Source: Molossus alvarezi
Lineage: Eukaryota; Chordata; Mammalia; Chiroptera; Molossidae
Direction: 5' to 3'
DNA: 64,000 nt
Assembly (NCBI GenBank): GCA_037176705.1
Contig: CM073896.1
Coordinates: forward strand, 20,720,708 to 20,784,707
In this document: positions 1 through 11,299 of the stretch, in pieces
How the letters are laid out: every line of letters starts with the position of its first letter
Position numbering within the stretch: the stretch's first letter is position 1
Notes under the pieces: generated by a model
What the model saw: the letters and a program-made list of their open reading frames with translations, nothing else
The model's database searches: none
What the model was told of the DNA's origin: nothing
Program-made: the position numbers and the translations under genes

Positions 1-140
1 GCTCAGGTTATGGGCTGGATCCTGGTAGGAGGTGTGCAGGCAATGGCTGATCCATGTTCCATGTTCCACTCTCATATTGATGTTTCTCTCTTTCTCCCTC
101 TCTCAAAAATCAATAAAAAAAAATCTATGAAAAAATAAAA
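1..140 (+). mobile_element. Ves-type SINE, 3' portion (cut by window edge)
   Basis: The sequence shows the 3' body of a bat tRNA-derived SINE: the GTGTGCAGG region, a CT-rich tract (TTTCTCTCTTTCTCCCTCTC) and the AATCAATAAAAAAAA tail. The tRNA-like head lies left of the window. It is non-coding and depends on L1 proteins for mobility. Confidence 0.85.
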
Positions 141-219
141 GTAGAACTGTATAGAGTATCAATCAAAATTAAAACGTTGGTTATAAGAGAAATAATAATT
201 ATGGATCTAGGGTATGGAT

Positions 220-816
220 GAATATTCTTTTTTAACAGCTGACTCAAATTATTATTATTTTTTAATCCTCACCCAAGGACATTTTTCCATTTTTTGTTCA
301 GATAGAGTAGGAGGGAAAGAGAAAAAGAGAAAGAGAGAGAGAAACATTGACATGAAAGGGACACATCGAGTGGCTGCCACCCACACGACCCAACCAGGGC
401 CGGGGACAAACTGCAACCAAGGTACATGCCCTTAGCAGGAACCAAACCCGGGTCTCTCTGGACTGCAGGCCGACACTCTAACCACTGAGCCAAACCGGCC
501 AGGGCTGCCTCAAATTCTTTAGTGAAAAAATACCACTGTGATTTAGTCATTCCCTTAATGATAAATATTTAAGTTGTTTCTCTTTCTTTATATTAACAAC
601 AACAAAATCCCACTACAGTAAATATTCTTGTAGATATTCTGTGTTTATATGAGAATATAGGGTACAGATAACCATATCAGATGCCTTTGTAAATTTAATA
701 GATTCTACCAAGTAGCCCTTACAAAAAGCTGTATCGATTTATCGACTCCCCCCCGACAGTGTCTGAGATTTTCCTATTATTGAACTCTGCCTGGATTCTT
801 AGAAAATACTACTCAT
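220..816. repeat. Left arm of an inverted duplication
   Basis: This roughly 600-bp block is the reverse complement of 9,342-9,927. The match runs through old L1 3'-end sequence and through a SINE (257-506) inserted at the same site in both arms. The inner boundary is at ACTACTCAT (816); the outer boundary is at GAATATTCTTTTTTAACAGCT (220-240, one A-run longer than in the other arm). Sequence outside both boundaries does not match. By eye identity is high eighties percent with small indels. A shared SINE insertion plus shared flanks supports duplication rather than two independent insertions. Confidence 0.75.
257..506 (-). mobile_element. Ves-type SINE, extended subfamily
   Basis: Read on the minus strand it has the tRNA-like head (GCCCTGGCCGGTTTGGCTCA), the body GTCCCTGGCCC-like block, CATGTCAATG, a CT-rich tract and the tail ATGTCCTTGGGTGAGGATTA. 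The flanks CTCAAATT on both sides look like the target-site duplication. The copy is shared with the right inverted arm. Confidence 0.88.
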
Positions 817-1497
817 AGGAAGAAAATATTTCTTAACATTAATAACCGCTTATATTCTCATCTACTTTATAGTAGATAGAAGTAATTTTTGTTTAACTCT
901 TAGAAATTTTACATCTAATGATATGTGTCAATTGGAGGATAGGAATTACGCACATCTTTCCCAAGTGAACAAAGAAAGTATAGGTTTCCTATTTGTTGAA
1001 TACTGGAGACTCTATTAGCCTGTTAGCATTTACTTCACAGTATTTACCTGAATTCTACAATGGCCAATTAACAAGAGTTAAGTAGCTTTCAGAGGTCATA
1101 GGACAAAGTATTAAGCATGACAAATTTTAGCATTCACCGTCACATTCAGCTATTGCCTGTTGCTTAGTAACTGACCTTACCTGTATTCCAAGTAGCAAAT
1201 TGATTTTTTCTCATAAATAACTGCCTAATCAGGCTCTCCCTCCTCCCACTGCCCACCAGCTGAAAATGAGAGGGTTGGGTCAGATCAGAGAATTTCTTGG
1301 GATGGCAAAAGAACTATGAGAGTTATGTAGGTGAGAGGAAACCATGAGCAAAGTAGCAACTGGTATCCCATCCATGGGAAGAAGCCAACTTATTCCTCAG
1401 AGGAAGAAGCATGAGGAAACAGAGAGACTAAAAATGAACATATTTCTGAGAAATGATGCTTGAAAAGTTGAATGATGGAAATTGCATTATTAAAATT
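817..1497. other. No gene seen; AT-rich unannotated sequence
   Basis: No open frame of note, no recognised repeat, and no RNA gene were seen. Around 1,205-1,270 there is a short less AT-rich stretch (CTCCCTCCTCCC) without a recognisable identity. Confidence 0.5.
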
Positions 1498-1605
1498 GGT
1501 AGGCACACAATGTAACATACAGATCATGTATCATCGGTATGTACACGTGAAAACTATAACCTTATTAACCCATGTCACCCCCCAAATTTAACAAAATATA
1601 TATGT
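1498..1605 (+). mobile_element. 5'-truncated old L1 3' end
   Basis: The block ACACAATGTAACATACAGATC...CATGTATCATCGG...ACACGTGAAAACTATAACC...TTATTAACCCATGTCACCCC corresponds to the terminal 3'UTR of an L1MA-like element. A better-preserved copy of the same block is at 52,310-52,395. Only about 100 bp remain. Confidence 0.7.
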
Positions 1606-2008
1606 GTATGTATAAATTGTCTTCATGATTACAACCATTTATTTGCAATTCATAGTCTCAGAAAGGCCTCAAAATGTTAAGTTTCTTCATAGCTTTAACA
1701 TCTAACATTCATTTGGTGGCAGATCTGAATGAACCTCACTCTATTTACACATGTAACTTATTGATTTTGTGTTCATACCCACATGTTTTGCTACAGAAAT
1801 ATTTTGTGTCACTGCTTCTAAGACCACTGTGGGGTGTTGCATAGTATATGTCAAAAATTTCCTTAAAAAATGCAAAACATTCCAAATGATCAAAAAGACT
1901 ATATGTCTCTAGGTTTTGTTTGTCTGTTTGTGCATTGTTTTATATAATGGTGGTATATCCTGTGATGAACTAGAAAAATCAGAAGTATCTATATAATCCC
2001 AGTGTTTT
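1606..2008. other. No gene seen; AT-rich
   Basis: AT-rich sequence with no recognised element. Confidence 0.5.
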
Positions 2009-2186
2009 TAGATTTATTAAATAAAAATACAGAACTTACAATTACTTTTTAATTTCAAATAAATAACATTACTTTTTTTTTTTTTTTTTTTAAGCACAAG
2101 TATGTTCCATGTACTATTTGGAGCATATTTGTACTGAAAAAATGCTTGCTTATCTAAATTTCAAATGTAACTTGTGTCTCGTAGTT
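2009..2186. repeat. Ancient palindromic (hairpin) repeat, copy 1
   Basis: The two halves are imperfect reverse complements: TTTAATTTCAAATAAATAAC on the left and CTTATCTAAATTTCAAATG on the right, around a centre CAAGTATGTTCCATG...GGAGCATATTTGTAC. This organisation is that of an old mammalian palindromic DNA-transposon-like repeat; I recognise the pattern but do not name the family. A T19 run (2,073-2,091) is inserted or expanded in the left half. A second, better-ended copy is at 54,341-54,492. Confidence 0.55.
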
Positions 2187-2360
2187 TATTGGGAGAACCT
2201 CAACCTAGACTGTAAAGATAAAATTGTTCTTAATATACAAAATTTATTTTATAATTAACATTTTTATTAGTACACACTTAGGCCAAGAATATTTTAAATA
2301 AAAAATATATTTTTAAAAAGAAGAATAGTTTAAAACCCTTCTATTTCACAGTATGCATTA

Positions 2361-2393
2361 TACATATATATATATATATAATATATATATAAT
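2361..2393. repeat. (TA)n microsatellite
   Basis: About 15 TA units with one break, lying directly upstream of the L1 that starts at 2,427. Confidence 0.9.
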
Positions 2394-2935
2394 GTTTTGT
2401 CAAATAATTTATTTTCTTCTTGTCTTTCACTTTGGCAGAGCGAAGGCAGACTGGACAGGAAATATGTGGGGACACTCGGGATTTGGAGGGCGCTCAGAGC
2501 TTTGGCTAAGTTATGGCCATGCAGGACAGTGGTCATTTTACTTCTTCCCAGGGCTCTGGGGAGAGGATACAGACCCTCACTAGGAGATTCAACCACACCC
2601 GGTGGCCATTGAAATGCAAATTGAGGCCCATTAACAACCAGTATCTTCCCCACCCTCAAAAAATCCCCTTATGCTGAACAACTGAGGGAGTTTTTCATTA
2701 AACTGAGTACCCAAGGATCTTCAAGTAACTGCTACTAAAAGCCTCCAGGCAAAAAACTAGAGAATAGAACCATTCCTGGGCTTACAACTCAACCCAGGAA
2801 AGTAAGACTTGACACTGGTATTTAATGTGGGTCCTCCTCGCTCATCCAAACTCAGTAGAAGGAGCCACAAACAGCAGAACACTAACACCCACAGGAAAAA
2901 TTTGGCAGGCTCCAAAACGCACTGAGATAGACAAA

Positions 2936-3832
2936 ATGGTGAAACAAATCCCCCAAAAAAGAATAAGAAACCTCCACTGAAGATGAGATCAATGAAATGC
3001 AGTTAAGCAAGTTAACAGACCTAGAATTCAGAGCCATGATCTTGAGGAAGCTCAACAGCATGTGTAAAGACATCAACACCATGAGTAAAGACATAGAAAC
3101 ATTGAAAATCAACCAATTGGAGATTAAAAACCACCAAGAAGAAATGAATAATGACATAGCAGAAATAAAGAACACATTGGAAGGACAAAACAGCAGAGTG
3201 GAGGAAGCTGAGGACCTGATCAGTGAATTAGAAGACAGGGTAGAAAAAAAATTAACCATTCAGAAAACCAAAAGGAAAAAATAATTAAAAAACAGGAAGA
3301 CAGCTTAGGAAAACTGTGGGACAACTAGAAACATAATAATATTTGCATTATAAGAGTCCCCGAAGAAGAAGAAAATGAGCAATGGTTAGACAATACATTT
3401 GAAGAAATAGTGACAGAAAACTTCCCTAATTTGGTGAAGGAAGATGGCATTTAAGTTCCAGAAGTACAGAGAGCCCCAGGTAACAAGAACCCAAACAGAC
3501 CAACATCAAGACTCATAGTAATTAAAATGCCAAATATTAAAGTCAAAGAGAGAATCTTAAAGGCAGCAAGAGAAAAGTAACAGGTTACCTACAAAGGAAA
3601 CCCGATAAGGTTCTCAGCTGACTTCTCAAAAGAAACACTACAGGCCAGAAGGGAGTGGCCTGAAGTAATCAAGGTCATGAAAAACAAGGATCTGAATCCA
3701 AGACTACTCTACCTAGCAAGGCTATCATTCAAAATAGAAGGTCAAATAAAGAGCTTTCAGGACAAAAACAGGCTAAGGGAATATATTAGCACCAAACCAG
3801 CCCTGCAAGAAATGTTAAAAGGACTGCTATAA
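2936..3832 (+). pseudogene. L1 ORF1 remnant
   Basis: ORF1 encodes the RNA-binding chaperone of the L1 particle. The original start is readable at ATGGTGAAAC (2,936) and the stop at 3,830. The coiled-coil part (LNSMCKDINTMSKDIETLK, coded around 3,046-3,110) is recognisable, followed by RRM (ICIIRVPEEEE region near 3,345) and C-terminal domain remnants. A frameshift after the start, a stop near 3,284 and further in-frame stops (for example near 3,452 and 3,577) inactivate it. It keeps seven residues (CKDINTM) that the intact young ORF1 in this window lacks. Confidence 0.9.
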
Positions 3833-3877
3833 TTAGCAGGAGAAATAGGAAGAAAAATATAACCACACTAAACAAAA

Positions 3878-6800
3878 ATGGCAATAAATAAGTACATATC
3901 AATAATCATCTTAAGTGTAAATGGATTGAATGCACCAATAAAAAGACTCAGAGTTGCTGATTGAATAAGAAAACATGACTTGCCCTCGCCAGTATGGCTC
4001 AGTGGTTGCAGCATCGGCCTGCAGTCCAGAAAGGCCCGGGATCAGTTCCCGCTAAGAACAAGTATCTTGGTTGCAGTTTGTCCCTGGCCCTGAGTGGGTT
4101 GATTGGGTGGCAACCACTCGATGTGTCCCTTTCACGTCGCTGTTTCTCTCTCTCTGTCTCCCTCCCACACTATCTCAACGAACTGTCAAAAAAAAAAAAA
4201 AAAAAAGAAAGCATGACTCATATATATGTTGTTTACAAGAGACCCACCTCACAACAAAAGACTCACATAGGTAGAAAGTGAAGGGATGGAAAAACAAAAA
4301 AAATCTTTCAAGCAAACAGAAAGGAAAAAAGCTGGGGTAGCAATACTTATATCTGATAAAATCGATTTCAAAATGAAGGCCATAACTAGAGACAAAGAAG
4401 GCCACTACATTATATTGAAAGGATCTATCCAACAGGAAAACAGAACCTTGGTAAACATATATGCACCCAAATAGGAGCACCAAAATATATTTTAAATCTT
4501 CAGGAAGAATTCAAAGGAGAAATCAATAGCAATACAATCACAGCAGGGACTTCGACACCCCACTGACATCATTGGATAGATCCTCTAGACAAAAAATTAG
4601 CAAGGACACAAAGACTCTAAATGAAGCATTAGACCAAATGGATTTAATTTATATGTACAAAGAATTACACCCCAAAACTAGAGAATTCACATTCTTCTCA
4701 AGTGCACATGGGAAATTCTCAAAGATAGACCACATGTTAGGGAACAAAGTAAGTCTCTACAAGTTTAAAAAATTGACATTATATCAAGCATCTTCTCAGA
4801 TCACAATGGCATGAAACTAGTAATCAATTGCAACAAGAACATGCAAAGACATTTGAACACATGGAGGCTAAGTAGCATGTTACTGAACAATGAATGGGTT
4901 ACCAAGGAGATCAAGGAAGAAATTAAAAACTTCCTGGAAACCAATGAAAATGAACACACAACAACACAAAATTAATGGGTTGCAGTGAAAGCAGTTCTGA
5001 GAGGGAAGTTCATATAACTACAGGCCTACCTCAAGAAACAAGAAAAATCTGTAATTAACTATCTAACCTCACAACTTAAACAACTACAAAGCAAACAAAA
5101 AGAAAATCCCAGAGTAAGTTGAAGAAAAGAAATCGTAAAGATCAGAGCAGAAATAAATGACATGGAGACCAAAAAACAATTCAAAGGATCAATGAAACAA
5201 AGAGCTGGTTTTTTGAAAAAAATAAACAAGACTGATGGACCCTTAGCTAGACTTACTGAGAATAAAAAGAGAGAACCCAAATATACAAAATTAGAAATGA
5301 AAGAGAAGAAGTAACAACTGACATCACAGAAATACAAACAATTGTTAACAACTACTATTAACAATTATATGTCAACAAATTAGACAATCTAAGCAGCAAA
5401 ATGGAAAAATTTCTAGAAACACAGTCTCCCAAAACTGGACCAGGAAGAGATAGAAAACTTGAACAGACCAATAACGACTAAAAACATGAAAGACATAATC
5501 AAGACTCTCCCAACCAACAAAAACCAAGGCCCAGATGGCTTTATGGGGTAGTTTTACCGAACATTCAAAAAAGAAATAATACCCATTCTCCTCAAACTAT
5601 TTCAAAAAATGTAAGAAGAAGGAAGACCTCCAAACTTTTTTTATGAGGCCAGCATAAGTCTAATTCCAAAACCAGAAAAGGACACTAAAGACAGAAAACT
5701 ACAGGCCAATATCCCTGATGAACATAGATGACAAAATCCTGAACAAAATACTAGCAAATTGGATCCACCAATACATCAAAAATATTATTCACCATGACCA
5801 AGTAGAATTCATCCCAGGGATGCAAGGCTGGTACAATATTCGCAAATCAATAAACGTGATACACCACATAAATAAAATGAAGACTAAAAACCACATGATC
5901 ATATCAATAGACATGGAAAAGTATTCGACAAAATTCAGCACCCATTTCTGATAAAAATGATCAGCAATGTGCAAATAGAGGAATTATATCTCAACATAAT
6001 AAAGGCCATATATGAAAGACCTACAGCCAACATCATACTCAATGGGCAGAAACTAAAAGCATTTCCCTTAAGAACAGGAACAAGACAGGGATGCCCACTC
6101 TTGCCACTTTTATTTAACATAGTACTGGAAGTCTTAGCCACAGCAATCAGACATGAAGTAAAAATGAAAGGGATCCAAATTGGAAAGGAGGAAGTGAAAC
6201 TCTCATTATTTGCAGAGGACATGATATTATAAATAGAAAACTCTAAAGACTCCGTCAAAAATCTGCTAGACTTAATAAATGAATTTGGCAAAGTATCAGG
6301 ATACAAAATTAACATCAAGAAATCGAATGCATTCTTATACACCAATGATGAACTCACAGAAAGAGAAACTGAAAAAACAATCCCACTTACCATCACAGCA
6401 AAAAAATTAAGATACCTAGGAATAAACTTAACCAAAGAAACAAAGGACCCATTTACAGAAAACAACAGGACATTGAAAAAATAAATAGAGGAAGATATAA
6501 AAAAGTGGAAGCACATACCCTGTTCATGCATTGGAAGAATTAACAACATTAAAATGTCCATACTACCCAAAGCAATCTATAGATTCAATGCAATCCCCAT
6601 CAAAATAGCAATGACATACTTCACAGACTAGAACAAATACTTCAAAAGTTCATATGGAACTAAAAGAGACACCAAATAGCCACAGCAATCTTGAAAAAGA
6701 AGAACAAATTAGAAGGGATCACATTACCAGATTTCGGGTTATACTACAAAGCCACTGTAATCAAAACAGCCTGGTATTGGCACAAGAACAGGCATATAGA

Positions 6801-7931
6801 CCAGTGGAACAGAACAGAGAACCCAGAAATGGACCCAGAACATTATGCTCAATTAATATTTGACAAAGGAGGCAAGAGCATACAATGGAGTAAAGATAGC
6901 CGTTTAATAAGAGGTCTTGGGAAAACTGACAGCTACATGCAAAAAAAATGAAACTAGACAATCAACTTACACCATACACAAGAATAAACTCAAAATGGAC
7001 AAAAAACTTAAATGTGACTCATGAATCCATAAAAATCCTCGAAGAAAATGTAGGCAAGAAAATTTCGAACATCATTCGCAGCAGAATTTTACTAACACAT
7101 CACCTAAGGCAACAGAAACAAAGGAGAAAATGAACACATCGGACTACATCAAACTTAAAAGCTTCTGCACAGCAAAAGATACAATCATCAAAATGGTTAG
7201 ACAAACCACTGTATGGGTGAGCATCATTGCCAATGATATATCAGATAAGGTATTAATTTCCAATATATATATAGAGTACTCATACAACTCAACAAAAGGA
7301 AGACATAGAACCCAATTAAAAAATGGGTAGAGGAGCTAAATAGACACTTCTTTAAACAGGACATACAAATGGCCAAGAGACACATGAAGAGATGCTCAAC
7401 ATCACTAATTATCAGAGAGATGCAAATTAAAACAACAATGAGGTATCACCTCACACCTGTCAGAATGGCTGCCATCAACAAATCATCACACAAGAAGAGT
7501 TGGCGAGGGTGTGGATTAAAGGGGACTCTAGTACACTGCTGGTGGTCACTGGTGAAGTCACTATTGAAAACACTATGGTGATACTCAAAAAATTAAAAAT
7601 TGAACTGCCATTTGACCCAGTGATCCCACTTCTAGGAATATACCCTAAGAAGCCTGAAACACTAATCAGAAAGAATATATGTACCTGCATGTTCATAGCA
7701 GCACTATTTATGGTAGCTGAGATCTGGAAACAGTCCAAGTGTCCATCAGGATACAAATGGATAAAAAAGCAGCGGTACATATACACAATGGAGTACTATG
7801 CAGCTGTAAGAAAGAAAGATTTCTTATCCTTTGGGATGACACGGAGAGACCTGGAAAGTATTATTCTAGGCAAAACAAGCCAAGCAGTCAAAGACAAATA
7901 TCACATGATCTCACTTATTTGTGGAATATAA
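3878..7931 (+). pseudogene. L1 ORF2 remnant (endonuclease-RT), interrupted by SINE
   Basis: ORF2 encodes the endonuclease and reverse transcriptase of L1. The start ATGGCAATAAATAAG (3,878) and the final codons before TAA at 7,929 are readable. The frame is broken by a SINE at 3,981-4,206 and by many stops and indels. Motifs still visible include a DRSSRQKIS block (4,575), [17 protein letters not shown] (about 6,088-6,140) and the RT active-site region, where the expected FADD reads FAED (about 6,212), so the second catalytic position is changed as well. A C-terminal stretch of 143 codons (7,500-7,931) remains open. Non-functional. Confidence 0.92.
3981..4206 (+). mobile_element. Ves-type SINE inserted in L1 ORF2
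   Basis: The tRNA-like head (GCCAGTATGGCTCAGTGGTTG), the GTCCCTGGCCCTGAG body, the CGATGTGTCCCTTTCACGTC block, CT tract and A19 tail are all present. The flanking direct repeats AAGAAAACATGACT (3,967-3,980) and AAGAAAGCATGACT (4,204-4,217) differ at one base and are the target-site duplication. The SINE therefore postdates this L1. Confidence 0.92.
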
Positions 7932-8165
7932 TGAACATAACAGTGTGATGAATTGGGTAGACCCAGAGATGTTGATACGGTACAGACTGACTACCCTCAG
8001 AAAAGGAGGTGGTGGGGGGAGGGGAGAGATAAACCATAGAACTTATATGCATGTACACATAACCGATGGACATGGATAACAAAGCCAGGTATGGGGTGGG
8101 GGAGATAGGGAGGAGGGTGTCAATGGGGATAAAAAGGAGAAACATCTCTAACAAAAATAAATTAA

Positions 8166-8970
8166 TATAAAATTTAAAAGAAAAATTAAAAAGAAAGAAC
8201 AGACAATTGAAGGCCAAATTTCCTATTTTTCAGACAAATATACCCTTTTTAAAAGTTTATTAACAGTTGAAAACCCATAAAAAATAAACTTGTTATATAG
8301 GAAATATATTTTAAAAGAAAGAATTCAAGAAATTTTAAAATCAGAATGTTTTTTTTTTTATTATTCACATATATGATGTTTCCTATGTGAATTTAAACTA
8401 TTTAAAAATTTTAGTTTTAGAATATATAAGGAAACACAATTAAAATTATTATTTTGCTAAAACAAGGTTTAAAATGGCACAATTATATTAACTAGAAATT
8501 ATTGCCAAAACTTTCATTACAGAACTTTGAAATGACACAAGCACAATTTCATTAATTACTCTTATCTTCAAATATCAATTAAAATGTTGAGTTATCAAAA
8601 TGCAACCAGGAATAAATACTGAGCCACAAATCCCCTTAGTACCATCAGGCAAATACTTAAAATGCACTGTAAGAAGTCTAGATTTTATTTTATTGTTGCT
8701 GTTTTATAAAAACCTCTACAATGTTTTGCTGAAAGCATTTAGTTACTATCCTTTCAAAGAATTAAAATTTTGTATCTTAAACTCTTATCAAAAGAAGTAT
8801 TTATTGATCTTGCAATATTTCCTCACCTTATTCCTTTTCCCCTTGAACACTAAATCATCATGTCTAGATCCACAATGATTACCCTCAGTGTTTCATCCAA
8901 ACTAAGACAAGCCCAACTATTTACATATTCTAGGGACAAATGAACTGCATGACCCCAAAATGTTTATATG
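8166..8970. other. No gene seen; AT-rich
   Basis: AT-rich sequence without a recognised repeat. A 92-codon open stretch at 8,600-8,878 has no recognisable protein character and is judged chance. Confidence 0.5.
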
Positions 8971-9341
8971 TCTAGGACAGTGATTTCCAACTGGTGTGTT
9001 GTAATACCTGTCTATTTAGTCAGGGGCACTGAAGCTTTTTCCTTAGATTGTAGGTTGCAACTGACAACAGCTCCATTTTTAATTTTTGAGGAAACTCCAC
9101 ACTGTTTTACAAAGTACTTCCACTGGAACTTCATGGAGCACATAATTTCCTGCGATTTAGACTATTTCAAAGCATAGAAAACGATGAAGCTGTTTCACTT
9201 AATGTTCCCAAACTGCATAATCTTAACATCAAAACCTGTAGCAGAAATCTACTACAATCTTAGATATGAATATAGTCCCAAGAATTCTAAATAAAATACT
9301 AACAAATCAAATTCCATAGTACATAAAATGAATAATGGAAC

Positions 9342-9927
9342 ATGAGTAGTTTTTTTTCTAAGAATCCAGGCAGAGTTTAATAGTAGAAAAATCTCAGACA
9401 TTGTTGGGGGAAGCTGATAAATTGACACAGCTTTTTGTAAGGGCTACTTGGTAGAATCTATTAAATTTACAAAGGCATCTGATCTGTAATTTAGCAATAC
9501 CCCTTATAATAATCTGTGCCCTAAAGAAATATTCTCATATAAACAAGTGTCTACAAGAAAGTTTATTGCAGTGGGGTTTTGTTGTTGTTAATATAAAAAA
9601 AGAGAAACGACCTAAATATTCATGATAAAGGAAATGACTAAATTACAGTGGTATTTCTGTACTAAAGAATACGAGGCAGCCCTGGAAGGTTTGGCTCAGC
9701 GGTTAGAGAGAGACCCGGGTTCAGTTCCCACTAAGTACCTCGGTTGCTGTTTGTCCCTGGCCCGGGTTGGTCGTGCGGGTGGCAGCCACTTGATGTGTCC
9801 CTTTCACATCGATGTTTCTCTCTCTTTCTCTCTCTCCCTCCCATTCTATCTGAACAATAAATGGAAAAATGTCCTTGGATGAGGATAAAAAAAAAAAGAA
9901 TATGAGGCAGCTGTTATAAAAGAATAT
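9342..9927. repeat. Right arm of the inverted duplication
   Basis: This is the reverse complement of 220-816. In this orientation the old L1 part reads sense: GATAAATTGACACAGC (9,416), AGCAATACCCCTTATAATAA (9,494), and the ATAAACAAGTGTCTACAAG block. It keeps about 25 bp near 9,488-9,520 that the left arm has lost. The SINE at 9,677-9,890 lies at the same target position as the one in the left arm. Confidence 0.75.
9677..9890 (+). mobile_element. Ves-type SINE in right inverted arm
   Basis: Head, body and GATGAGGATAAAAA tail are intact except for a deletion of about 20 bp between the A and B boxes. The direct repeats AAGAATACGAGGCAG (9,665) and AGAATATGAGGCAG (9,897) are the target-site duplication. 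It is the duplicate of the SINE at 257-506. Confidence 0.88.
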
Positions 9928-10389
9928 GTTACTGTATTTTGTTCAAAAACAAAAAAAATCTTTTTACACATTAAGTAAATAAAACAAATCAAAACAAAAA
10001 CTTTTAGGCTAAGTCATATAGAATCACCCTATTAATATTAAAAAATAAATATATATTTCTGTATCTACTCCTATATATGTAAATTATTATGTAGAAGATT
10101 TCTCTATAGAAGATAACTCAAGAGATGACTATGGGATCAATGGAGATAGTCGTAGGGGCCCCAGTAATGGAAGTTATTTCTTCTGTATAGCTCTGTATTG
10201 TTTAACATCTTTACAATGAAGATATGATCAAATAGACGCCTGGTGTGAAGGAATTAAACTTATACCTATTTTTTTGTTGTTGTTGTTGTTGTTATACTGG
10301 CAAAAAATATAGTATGTATTTTTGGAGTGCCGCAGAATTTTATTAATTAGTTGATGTGTGCCATGATATAAAAATGTTGAAAATCACTG

Positions 10390-11140
10390 ATCTAAAGTGA
10401 CAACATTTGAATTCTATTTCTAGTTTACTTTAACAATAGACATGAGGCTACTTGCCTTACCTATATTTTTCAGGGATGGGGTAAGTTATGATTAAGGAGA
10501 TGCAAAAATAAATAAATAAAAGTACTTCATTAATATTAAATGAAATTAAAATATGAGACTTCCACAATTATTAAAATGAGGAGTTTTTGTTTTCTATACT
10601 TATTATAGAATTTAATTCAGGACCTTTGGAAGATATTGCTAGCTGTCTACAAAAACTTTTCTCCATTTTTATGGGGCACTGAGCTAGACAATATTTTTCA
10701 GCCTCATTTGCTCTTGTGTATGACCATCTGCCTAAATTTTTAAGTAATGGAATGAGAGTGGGAGAGATATATGACCCCAGGCTGGTCACATTGACATCTC
10801 CCTTGTTTGGCCTTTCATACTTTGTCCTTCTTAGATGGCCATGTATAGAAAAATAACAAGGCTCTTGAGAATGACGTAACTAAAGTGAATGAACCCTTGG
10901 TACCTGACTGAAGAGAGTTTGTCTACAACCAGTTGATTTTGTGCTCAAGTTCTAGAAAATAAAATTTTAGTTGTATTTGTATTTAAAGCATGGGCATCCA
11001 TAATTAACCAGGCCCACTGATCTTTGAAATACAGTCCCATGTCTGTAACAAGGGGTGAGTGGTCAGGGGAACATTACCTTTGTACCATTACAGAGGTCAG
11101 AGAAATTGTGATCACAACATACCTAAATTCAAAAATGCCT
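10390..11140. other. No gene seen
   Basis: AT-rich unannotated sequence; open stretches here (for example 10,571-10,789 minus) have no recognisable protein features. Confidence 0.5.
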
Positions 11141-11269
11141 TTTTTTCATATTCCTGCTGGCCATCTGAATTTCTTTGGAAAACTATTCAAGTTCTCTCCG
11201 TATTATTTAATTAGGTTTTTATTTATTTTGATATTAGGTTGTGTAAGTCCTATATGTATTTTGAATGTT
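11141..11269 (-). mobile_element. Extra copy of an L1 ORF2 segment
   Basis: This 129-bp block (from TTCATATTCCTGCTGGCCATC to TTGAATGTT) is about 90% identical to 11,825-11,955, which lies inside the antisense L1 immediately to the right, 684 bp away in the same orientation. It is L1 ORF2 sequence out of place, on the side where antisense 3'UTR would be expected. Confidence 0.8.
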
Positions 11270-11299
11270 TTGTTTGGTGTCTTTGTTGTTTTGTTTTAA

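Larger units (their letters stand above)
2427..8165 (+). mobile_element. Near-full-length decayed L1 (split by a SINE)
   Basis: This element holds, in order, a shortened 5'UTR (from GGCAGAG at about 2,434), an ORF1 remnant, an ORF2 remnant and a 3'UTR with the G-rich purine tract (8,010-8,115) followed by an A-rich tail. Compared with the intact minus-strand copy at 57.8-63.7 kb it lacks roughly the first 300 bp of 5'UTR. Both ORFs carry many stops and frameshifts, so it is dead. A Ves SINE sits at 3,981-4,206 near the start of ORF2. I could not define a target-site duplication. Confidence 0.92.
8978..10389. mobile_element. hAT-type MITE split by a ~1.16-kb insertion
   Basis: The left end CAGTGATTTCCAAC (8,978) and the reverse complement of the right end (CAGTGATTTTCAAC, ending at 10,389) form a 13/14 matching terminal inverted repeat of hAT type. 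Internal blocks also fit one short element: GTCAGGGGCACTG near 9,020 on the left, and AGACGCCTGGTGTGAA, GTGCCGCAGAATTTTATTAA and GTGTGCCATG on the right. The ends lie much farther apart than in a normal copy because about 9,071-10,230 is foreign L1-like sequence containing the right inverted arm. The 8-bp flanks GTCTAGGA and ATCTAAAG are only half matched, so the target-site duplication is eroded or doubtful. Confidence 0.65.

Noticed and set aside
5935..6570. 211-codon minus-strand open stretch
   Set aside because: Antisense shadow of the decayed ORF2 RT region; no independent protein features.
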